A DNA stretch of 64,000 bases from an uncultured bacterium. Lineage in GTDB: Bacteria > Cyanobacteriota > Vampirovibrionia > Gastranaerophilales > Gastranaerophilaceae. A program made the position numbers and the translations under genes. Under the pieces are notes generated by a model. The model saw nothing but the letters and a program-made list of their open reading frames with translations, was not told the origin of the DNA and searched no databases. The stretch is taken from NCBI GenBank assembly GCA_900547155.1, contig URFH01000008.1, positions 8,261-72,260 of the forward strand. Reading direction: 5' to 3'. This document shows positions 35,392 through 42,931 of this stretch, one piece after another (position 1 is the stretch's first letter; each line of letters begins with the position of its first letter).

Positions 35392-35931
35392 TTAGCCGAT
35401 TTTTCCGTTTACAAAATCGAATCTGTTTTCCTCAGCGGCTTTTAACGCATCTTTTGCGTCAATTATCGCTACTTTTGCCGCTTCTTCTTTATTGAAAACG
35501 CCGGAAAGTTTCATTTTTGTACTATTTATAAGTGATTTCAGCGCTTCGTTTGATTTTTTTGCAGCTTTATCAAAAACAGCCCCGATATCATCCGCCTGCA
35601 CTCTGTTGAAATTGCTATATGGCTTTTGTTCGATTCTATGCTTGAGCAAGGGCATTACAGAATCGTTGGTTACAAACAAACGCGCAACTTCGTCCTTTTT
35701 CGTTTTCACATCAGTCACGAATGTGTCGTTCAAAAGGTAAAAATTCTTGCTGTCATTCAGTTTTGTAACAGGCATTGAATACGATTTGCCATTAATCATA
35801 ACAGGTTTTTCTACAGTAGTTTGAAATGCCCCCAAAAGTTTATTTTCAAACTTTTTGATATCACCATAAGAGCCTTTTAATACATAACCGGCTTTGAAAT
35901 TTGGTGAAAATTGAGTTTTTTTCATGTCCAT
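35392..35931 (-). CDS. Small protein with N-terminal NFKAG motif, function unknown
   Basis: A 179-residue protein, not recognised. SPNFKAGY at 9-16 is the local N-terminal motif, placed next to the start with only eight residues before it. The rest is a mixed alpha/beta domain (VEKPVMINGKSYSMPV, LFVTNDSVMPLLKHRI) and a helical Ala/Lys/Glu-rich C-terminus. No signal peptide or membrane segment is present. It is monocistronic, with its own terminator. Confidence 0.7.
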   Translation of the reverse strand: MDMKKTQFSPNFKAGYVLKGSYGDIKKFENKLLGAFQTTVEKPVMINGKSYSMPVTKLNDSKNFYLLNDTFVTDVKTKKDEVARLFVTNDSVMPLLKHRIEQKPYSNFNRVQADDIGAVFDKAAKKSNEALKSLINSTKMKLSGVFNKEEAAKVAIIDAKDALKAAEENRFDFVNGKIG

Positions 35932-36007
35932 GACACTCTCCTTCTTCCTATATTATAATTAAAATCCCAACAAAATTTTTTTTGCCATATCACCGGGAAA
36001 ATAATGA

Positions 36008-36013
36008 TATAAT
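36008..36013 (+). promoter_or_regulatory. -10 box suggesting leaderless TPR gene
   Basis: A perfect TATAAT ends six bases before the ATG at 36020. There is no room for a ribosome binding site downstream of a normal transcription start. A TTGCCA lies 20 bases upstream of it, too far for a good -35. Confidence 0.4.
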
Positions 36014-36019
36014 AAAAAT

Positions 36020-36721
36020 ATGAAATACGCACAAAACATATCAACTTTTGTTATTTTAATACTGCTACTTTTGTTTAATTCAACCCGGGTTTTCGCAGAT
36101 ACGTACAAAGCCACCATTATTCAAGACGCTCCGCCTGAAAATGCCGAACATTTTGCACGGCTCGGGGACAAAATTCTCAATTATTACGAAAAGCTCCCCG
36201 ACAAAACCGATCAGGGCAGATTTTTGAACGCAGCAAAATATTTTTATTACCAGTCCAACAAAATCGATATCTCAAACGCTGACGCGCTTATTGGCAGGGC
36301 CAGAATTGCGCTGATTCAAAACGATATCAGAAAAGCTAAAAACAATCTGTTTATTGCCCTGAATTTTAACGAATCCAACCCGAAAGTGCTTTATTATCTG
36401 GGAAAAACGTTCTTTCAGGACGGAGATTTTGACGATGCAATAAAATACTACGGCGATGCCTACTCCAACGGGTACAGGCTTGATTACAATACAAATCTTA
36501 TGCTCGGAATCTGTTATGAAAAAATGGACGACGTAAAAAGAGCAAAATATCACTACAAAAACGCCATAAAAATCCAGCCGTCCGAAACAGAAGCAAAAAT
36601 GAGGCTTCAGGGTCTGGACATCATCAACACAAACTACACCACAACCGAAGTTTTCACCCATCCTCAGGAAGAAGAAGAACCCCTCAAAGATATCGAACTC
36701 AGAAGCCTCCCCCAAAATTAG
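36020..36721 (+). CDS. Exported tetratricopeptide repeat protein
   Basis: A 233-residue protein. The N-terminal MKYAQNISTFVILILLLLF and the following VFADT form a signal peptide with cleavage after VFA. The mature part has about three TPR units (ALIGRARIALIQNDIRKAKNNL, VLYYLGKTFFQDGDFDDAIKYYGDAY, LMLGICYEKMDDVKRAKYHYKNAI). It is probably a periplasmic adaptor. It stands alone between the NFKAG gene and a repeat-rich spacer. Confidence 0.82.
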   Translation: MKYAQNISTFVILILLLLFNSTRVFADTYKATIIQDAPPENAEHFARLGDKILNYYEKLPDKTDQGRFLNAAKYFYYQSNKIDISNADALIGRARIALIQNDIRKAKNNLFIALNFNESNPKVLYYLGKTFFQDGDFDDAIKYYGDAYSNGYRLDYNTNLMLGICYEKMDDVKRAKYHYKNAIKIQPSETEAKMRLQGLDIINTNYTTTEVFTHPQEEEEPLKDIELRSLPQN

Positions 36722-37162
36722 TTTTTTATATAGGGCAAGGACTCCTTGCGAAACGATTAAGTATCGTTTCGGATGGAGGCAGGCTAAGTGAGATACGAAG
36801 TATCTCCGTGCCGTATATAAATTTGTTTTTCACATTGAGCGTGGTTGTTTAGGGGCACAGCCCCGTCACACGGCGGGTGCGGTTTGCCTTGGGGCGAGAG
36901 ATTCATGCGGTTTTTTCACATTGAGCGCGGTTGTTTAGGGGCACAGCCCCGTTTCTTGCTTTGCGCAGGCTCGGCACGAAGAGCGGGGAGGGAGATTCTT
37001 GGGGGTTGCGGTCTTCCCTCTCCGATGGGAGAGGGTGCCCGCCCCGCCAATGGCGGGAATGGGCGGGCGGGTGAGGGCTGGCTCCAGGGGAAAGCTGGGA
37101 CAGGAACAAAGAAAAGCCCCATTGTATTTACAGTGGGGGTTGAGGTTTATGGATTTATTTTT
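36722..37162. repeat. Gene-free spacer with hairpins and an 86-bp spaced direct repeat
   Basis: Three hairpins follow the TPR gene: CAAGGA-C-TCCTTG (36736-36748), CGAAACGAT-N5-ATCGTTTCG (36749-36771) and GAGATAC-GAA-GTATCTC (36790-36806). Then a 41-bp sequence occurs twice with one mismatch, at 36826-36866 and 36912-36952, each ending in GGGGC-ACA-GCCCC. A GC-rich block with CCCTCTCC/GGAGAGGG and CCCGCC/GGCGGG arms follows. Open frames here have no family resemblance and appear non-coding. Confidence 0.7.
37111..37140 (-). terminator. Terminator of the 1,840-residue autotransporter gene
   Basis: On the minus strand, CCCCACTG and CAATGGGG pair across a short AU-rich loop and are followed by CTTTTCTTT. 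It lies about 25 bases after the gene's stop codon. Confidence 0.6.
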
Positions 37163-40100
37163 TTATTTCTTTTTACCTACTTTCCATCTTAGACCGCCTG
37201 TGAGGGAAACACCGTTTCTGCCTCCTGAGTGAATCATCGCCTGAATATAAGCCGTATAGCTTTCAGCCCAGCGCTTTTGAACACCAACGCCGTATTCAAT
37301 ATAGGGGTCGATGGACATTTCAGGCAGGCGGGGGTCATTTGCTGTAACTTTTGATTCATCGAGGATATTCCAGACCATGTTTACGGCCAGATAAGGCTGC
37401 CAGCCGGATTTTGTATTGCCGATAAATTTAATTCCGGGTGCGATTTGGATTGCATTCAAGGGGTCTGATTTAATTCTCAATCCGGCAGCGTTTGTGAAGT
37501 CGAAAGTATTCACAAAGGTGTAGGAAAGGAGCAGGCTGGGTTGTACAATAAATTTTCCTTTGGCGAATTCAAAGTTGTAGCCGGCTTTGTTAGCTATACC
37601 TGCGATAAGCATGGTGTAGTTTTCGTGTCCGTACATGGAGGAGGTTGAGCCGACTGTTGAACCGACGGTCGCGGTTGTAGCGTTGAAGAAATTTCCTTTA
37701 TAGAAAGTTGCAGTACCGCCGAGGAGGCCGCCATTCTGGTAAGTATCAATTCCCTGATATCTTTGGGAGGCGCCGTTGTAGCCTATATAAGCTGTCAGAA
37801 CCCGTTCAAAGCCGTATTTAACTGTTTCGAGCTTTGAGTCGTGTCCGATTAATGTACCATAGTTTATATTGCTGACTTTAGGGCCGTTTTTGAGGGGGAT
37901 TGATTCGAAAGAGGAGTAGGGTTTTACCCAGAAAGCTTCATCTTCTGTTTTTGTAAAAATGGGTGAGAAATTCCCGACATCAGTGGCGTCACCTGTTGGT
38001 GAGAGCGCGTATTTATTGGCATTAATCATTGATATACGTTCAAGGTACGGTATATTCATGAATGTTTCGGCGTGTTGAAAGGCGTAGTGGACGGTTTGGG
38101 TTTGTTGTGTGAAAGCACCTGCCTGCATGGTAACGGGTGCGGGCAATACCGCGGGGTTATTTTCGCCTCTTTGGAAAGTAAATGAGCCGTTTGAAGCGTC
38201 ATAACCGACATTATAGACATAAATTGGTGTATAAGCTGTGGATGAACCGGTATAGTTGACTTTTCCGGCTATTTCGGGGTCAGCGAAGAAGATTGAGAGG
38301 GATTCTTTGTTAGATTGGGAAATGAGGTTGAGGGAGGGGATGTTAATGGAGGCGTTTTGGGTAGAAGTATAATTTTGAGCCTGAAGCCTGTCCATTTTTT
38401 CGTTTTCGAGGTCAACATCGGGAGAAAGGCTAATGTTTCCGTTGAGATTCAGGGTGTTAAATGAGTAGGTTTCTGCAATGTTGTTTTGCAAGGCGAGTGT
38501 GCCTGAATTCATTGTCACATCTGCATTTTTGAAAGTATCCTCTTTCATTGAGAGGGTGATGTTGTCCATAGTAACGTTAGCTTTGTTTACAGAGTTATTC
38601 AGGGATATTTTTCCGGTTGAATCGCCGTTCAGGGCTATTTTGTAACCGTCTTGTCCGTTAATTTGGTCATCAAAATTTATTGAGCCGTTGTTTGTAGCGT
38701 TAAGGGTGAGGGTTTTGTCTGTTGCGTCGAGGTATATTGCTTTGGACTCGCCGTTTGCGGTGTTTGAGGAGAAGTTTGAGTAGGAGTTATTTGCGGAGAT
38801 TTGGATATTAGTTTTTGAGTAAATTGCGCCGCCTATTCCGTCAGAGGAATTGTTGACGAAGGAGGAGTTTGAGATATTTATCTCAGAGTCGGGGTTGGAG
38901 GCGTTTATAACAGAGCCGTTTGTTGCTGATGAAGCGTTTTTGATTGTTGTATTTGAGATATTGAGTGTTGTTTTATTTGCCAGCTCGAACATTGAGTGGT
39001 TGTTGGCGTTTATGGTGGATATATTGTTATTTATGCCGGAGATATTCAAGGTTCCGGCTGTGGCGGTTTCGAGGTTTTGGGAGAGGATGTAGTTGTCGGC
39101 TGAGTTAAAGATAAAATTTCTCGGATTAGCAGAATTTTTTGCTGTAATGATGTTGAGGGTGTCATAGATTTTATCTTTATAGACAATAATTGAATCGTTT
39201 GTAGTCGAAGTCGTGGTGAGGTTTATGCCGCCTTCCTGGGCGAAAATATCTGTGTTATAGACGGTATCTGTGAGGGTTTCGAGGATATTTTCCGCAATGT
39301 GGATATTTTCGCCCAGAGCAAGTTGCAGATTTGAATCCTGAGTGTGCAGAATTTGGAAAGTTTTGTGCCCCTCAGCAGAACCGATGAAATTTATTATATT
39401 TAATGTAACAATACCCGAAGAATTTTTTTCTGTAGTGATTGTATCTGCCTTTCCGGTGGAAAGGTCAACATCAATGTTGTATTTTGCGCTATTTTGGCTG
39501 GAAAGTGAAACAAATTCATAATCAAGGGGAGCGTTGTTTGCAAAATCCACTGTTACGTTTTCTGCGGTAACGTTTGCGTTGATTACATCATTGTAGAGGC
39601 TGATTGTACCGGTGCCATCGCCGGTTAAGGCCAGAGTGAATGCGTATTCGGGGTCATCAATATATATTCTATCGCCTGAAACCATTATGCCGCCGTCAGG
39701 GAATTGAGTCAGGGTAAGTTTGAATGCACCTCCGGCAATCTGGTCATCAAAACGGATAACACCGTTATTTTTTGCCTCGAGAGTAAGGGTATAACGTTCG
39801 TCGATTACCTGATCGGGGTATGTAGGCGCCTCACACAACATATATATTGCGTTTTGAACTATTTTACCGTTTACCGATGTATAATTTCCGGAAAAAAGGC
39901 TTGTACCTGCATCGGCAACAATAGTAACATCCGAACAATCACTGTGAATTGCACCGCCAAATGCTTGATTATTAGAACTTGCATGATTGTTTATAAAATT
40001 AGAATTAACTATGTTGATTTCTGAACCATAATTAATAAAAATAGCACCGCCATAAGCTGTTCCGGAATCAGAAGAAATATAATTTTCTTCAAAATTCCCT

Positions 40101-42685
40101 TGCAAATAACCGATAGTGCCGTGATGGTAAATCGCACCGCCTTTTACTGTTTCATCTGCATCATAACAGAAATTATCCACAAAATCCGCAGTTATTGAAT
40201 TTATTGTATCAATATTATAAACAGCACCGCCTTTAGTGGCATGATTTCCCTCAAAGCTGCCTTTTAAATAACCGGAGATATTGCCGTCATTAAAAATTGC
40301 ACCGCCCGACCCGTCTTCTTCTTCTGAAAATGCGTAGTTTCCTTTAAATACACCATTAATATTGGTTATTGTGTTTGTGTTATGTATTGCGCCGCCATTT
40401 GCGTCCTCGCCTTCAACAACGGCATAATTTTCTGTAAATGTTCCGCTAATATCAGTGATTTCGCCGGAATTATATATTGCACCGCCAAAAGCGTCATCAT
40501 CAACAGAAGATACATAATTTCCGGCAAAATTTCCTTTTATAGTTGTAATCATTGCCTCATTGTAAATAGCACCGCCATTTGCATTATCGTCATCAAGACA
40601 AACTGCAGAATTTCCATTGAAATCAGCTTCTATACTGCCGATTGTCGCACTGTTATAGATAGCACCGCCGAAAGACTTGTCATCATCCTGTGTTAAGACA
40701 TAATTTTGTGTGAAATCACCTTTTATACTTGTAATTTCGCCGTCATAATTATAAATCGCACCTCCATAGGCATTCCCTCCGGAATCAGAAGCATAATTTT
40801 CTCTAAAATTGCCTGATATGCTGGTAATCGTACCGCCATCATTGTAAATTGCGCCGCCGTAATCGCCGTCAGAGTGGTTTGCTATGAAATCACCGGATAA
40901 ATTTGTAATAGTGCCGGAATTATAAATTGCACCACCCTCGCCGGATAAATAATTCCCTGTAAACGAAGCATCAATATCAATGATTTTACTTGCATTATGA
41001 ATCGCACCGCCTCGTGGGCTGCCTGTTGCGGTATTTTCTATGAATGCGCCTGTAATTTTTTCAATAGTTCCTTCATTGTAAATTGCACCGCCGCGGGCGC
41101 TGCTCGCTGAAATATAGTTGCCTGCGAAATTTCCGTTTATGTTTTTGATTATTCCGGCATTATAAATCGCACCGCCATAGCCATATCCTGTTGTTTCAAT
41201 GCTATTGTTAATAAAATCCGCTGTAATCGTATCAATAATGCCTTTGTCGGCATAGCTCATTTTGTAGGTGCCGAAATTGTTGTAAATTGCGCCTCCGGAA
41301 GCAGAAACATAACTACTGCCATTGCTGATTGATAACTTATTTTCAATAAAATCACCTGTTATTGAATTTATAGCGCCTGCATTATAGACAGCACCGCCTT
41401 GAGCGTTAGCGGTTTGGGTTTTAGCATAATTGCGGATAAAATCGCCGGAAATATTAGCAAAAGTCCCCATATTGTTATGAATCGCACCACCCTGCGCGTA
41501 ACCGTCCTTTGCGACGGCATAATTACCGACAAAGTCAGCAGCAATTTTCTCAAAAGTGCCATGGTAATTATAAATTGCACCGCCTCCGGTAGTAAGGGAA
41601 GAAGAACCATTCGAATAAACATAATTGTTGACAAAGCCGCCAACTAAATTTTCAACAGTTCCATAAGTATTATATATCGCGCCGCCATAAGCCTTGCCTG
41701 ACGGAGCAGAAGCATAATTGCCTATGAAATTCGCAGATAAATTCTTTATTGTTCCGCCAATTCTAATTGCACCGCCCTCTACACCGCTGGAATTTGCAGC
41801 AGAAGAAACGTAATTGTTTATAAAATTTCCATTGATACTATCAATAGTGCCTATTGAATAAATTGCGCCCCCATAAGCATAAGAATATGCAGCACTGCCG
41901 GTTACAGCATAGTTTCCTACGAAATTGCCGTTTATAGATGCAATATAGCCATTGCTATTAACATAAACAGCACCTCCCTGCGTGTTTGAGCCGCTGGAGG
42001 TTCCGGAAACGTAATTATCTATAAAATCCGCAGTTATATTGCCATAAGCTGCATTTGCACCCACATTAAAGGCCCCGCCGTAAACTTTTGCGGCATTTTT
42101 ATACAGCCCGATGAAACTTCCTCCCTGTATCGATGAAGCAGAAGAATCAGAAGTTATTTCAGTGTAGGTGTGGGAGTTCGCAGTATCATAATTTACTGTA
42201 ATTTGGGCTCCGGCAGCATCTGTTGAAACCAGTTTTGCGCCGTCTGTTGTGTCCCATTTAAAATACTTCTTGCCATCTCCGGTTCCAAAATCATTATTTC
42301 TAAAGGAAATGAGATAGTTTTGGGCAGCCGCTGTACCATCTTCATTTATTATGTATTTTTTAATTATATTTTCGCCCGTGCCGGAGGTTTCTGTGAGAAA
42401 ATAGGCAGATTTGAGGTTGTCGGGGTAAAATTCCTGCGGATTGCTACCGGCTATGGGTTTGCCGGCAAGAGAATCCAGGGTGGGAACAAGAAGTTCTGTA
42501 GAATCAGCAGAAGCCCCCGCAGCATAAACCGGAGATAGCGTAAAAAATAAAGACAAAACTAAGGTGAAAAAGTTTTTATAACCAGCATATCTTTTAATAC
42601 ACATATTTCTGCCAGCCCCCCCCCCCATGGGCGAAATCGCTTTACACACAAGGGTTTTCAGCGTTTTATTTAAATGCTTTTTCAT
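37163..42685 (-). CDS. Autotransporter adhesin with GGAIYN repeats, poly-G tract in frame
   Basis: A 1,840-residue outer-membrane protein. The N-terminus is an extended signal region: a basic segment, PMGGGAGR encoded by an 11-G tract, then NFFTLVLSLFFTLSPVYAAG. Residues about 190-940 hold some 30 repeats of the type G-G-A-I-Y-N-x-G-x-I followed by G-N-F-x-x-N-Y, the beta-helix motif of Pmp-like and right-handed parallel beta-helix adhesins. A second beta-rich region with N/T-rich text follows. The last 300 or so residues (from QHAETFMNIPYLER) form an autotransporter beta-barrel ending GVSLTGGLRWKVGKKK. GAGG lies nine bases before the ATG. It is the shorter paralogue of the 11-kb gene and shares its barrel closely. 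Confidence 0.88.
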   Translation of the reverse strand: MKKHLNKTLKTLVCKAISPMGGGAGRNMCIKRYAGYKNFFTLVLSLFFTLSPVYAAGASADSTELLVPTLDSLAGKPIAGSNPQEFYPDNLKSAYFLTETSGTGENIIKKYIINEDGTAAAQNYLISFRNNDFGTGDGKKYFKWDTTDGAKLVSTDAAGAQITVNYDTANSHTYTEITSDSSASSIQGGSFIGLYKNAAKVYGGAFNVGANAAYGNITADFIDNYVSGTSSGSNTQGGAVYVNSNGYIASINGNFVGNYAVTGSAAYSYAYGGAIYSIGTIDSINGNFINNYVSSAANSSGVEGGAIRIGGTIKNLSANFIGNYASAPSGKAYGGAIYNTYGTVENLVGGFVNNYVYSNGSSSLTTGGGAIYNYHGTFEKIAADFVGNYAVAKDGYAQGGAIHNNMGTFANISGDFIRNYAKTQTANAQGGAVYNAGAINSITGDFIENKLSISNGSSYVSASGGAIYNNFGTYKMSYADKGIIDTITADFINNSIETTGYGYGGAIYNAGIIKNINGNFAGNYISASSARGGAIYNEGTIEKITGAFIENTATGSPRGGAIHNASKIIDIDASFTGNYLSGEGGAIYNSGTITNLSGDFIANHSDGDYGGAIYNDGGTITSISGNFRENYASDSGGNAYGGAIYNYDGEITSIKGDFTQNYVLTQDDDKSFGGAIYNSATIGSIEADFNGNSAVCLDDDNANGGAIYNEAMITTIKGNFAGNYVSSVDDDAFGGAIYNSGEITDISGTFTENYAVVEGEDANGGAIHNTNTITNINGVFKGNYAFSEEEDGSGGAIFNDGNISGYLKGSFEGNHATKGGAVYNIDTINSITADFVDNFCYDADETVKGGAIYHHGTIGYLQGNFEENYISSDSGTAYGGAIFINYGSEINIVNSNFINNHASSNNQAFGGAIHSDCSDVTIVADAGTSLFSGNYTSVNGKIVQNAIYMLCEAPTYPDQVIDERYTLTLEAKNNGVIRFDDQIAGGAFKLTLTQFPDGGIMVSGDRIYIDDPEYAFTLALTGDGTGTISLYNDVINANVTAENVTVDFANNAPLDYEFVSLSSQNSAKYNIDVDLSTGKADTITTEKNSSGIVTLNIINFIGSAEGHKTFQILHTQDSNLQLALGENIHIAENILETLTDTVYNTDIFAQEGGINLTTTSTTNDSIIVYKDKIYDTLNIITAKNSANPRNFIFNSADNYILSQNLETATAGTLNISGINNNISTINANNHSMFELANKTTLNISNTTIKNASSATNGSVINASNPDSEINISNSSFVNNSSDGIGGAIYSKTNIQISANNSYSNFSSNTANGESKAIYLDATDKTLTLNATNNGSINFDDQINGQDGYKIALNGDSTGKISLNNSVNKANVTMDNITLSMKEDTFKNADVTMNSGTLALQNNIAETYSFNTLNLNGNISLSPDVDLENEKMDRLQAQNYTSTQNASINIPSLNLISQSNKESLSIFFADPEIAGKVNYTGSSTAYTPIYVYNVGYDASNGSFTFQRGENNPAVLPAPVTMQAGAFTQQTQTVHYAFQHAETFMNIPYLERISMINANKYALSPTGDATDVGNFSPIFTKTEDEAFWVKPYSSFESIPLKNGPKVSNINYGTLIGHDSKLETVKYGFERVLTAYIGYNGASQRYQGIDTYQNGGLLGGTATFYKGNFFNATTATVGSTVGSTSSMYGHENYTMLIAGIANKAGYNFEFAKGKFIVQPSLLLSYTFVNTFDFTNAAGLRIKSDPLNAIQIAPGIKFIGNTKSGWQPYLAVNMVWNILDESKVTANDPRLPEMSIDPYIEYGVGVQKRWAESYTAYIQAMIHSGGRNGVSLTGGLRWKVGKKK
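42616..42626 (-). repeat. Poly-G tract (11 G), reading frame ON
   Basis: Eleven consecutive G on the coding strand, starting with the G of an internal ATG, encode Gly-Gly-Gly between the start and the hydrophobic core of the signal peptide. Gain or loss of one G would put the 1,840-residue gene out of frame. Such a long G-run is very unlikely by chance in this AT-rich sequence. Confidence 0.85.
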
Positions 42686-42898
42686 AATCTATAACCTCGT
42701 TATTTAAGAGGAGTAAACAAAGAAGAAAGGTAGCAGGTGGATTTTGAGCTAGTTTTACACCCTTCTATTTACTTAATGCCCAGTTTTTGGTGGTTTCTAA
42801 CATTCTGCGGGTGGTATTGTTACATTTTTTTACATATTCCGACTTAATGTTTCTCAATCAAAAACCGCTTATAATTTCCATTCGGCAGATTTTTTACA

Positions 42899-42904
42899 TA
42901 TAAT
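42899..42904 (+). promoter_or_regulatory. -10 box of the CHASE2 gene
   Basis: TATAAT at 42899-42904, 27 bases before the ATG at 42932, with GGGA before the start. No convincing -35 box is seen. Confidence 0.35.
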
Positions 42905-42931
42905 TAAAAACAACAAGAACGGGATAATGAT

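Noticed and set aside
36845..37192. Open frames on both strands in the GC-rich spacer after the TPR gene
   Set aside because: They are overlapping, repeat-derived and Pro/Gly/Arg-rich, with no ribosome binding site or family resemblance.
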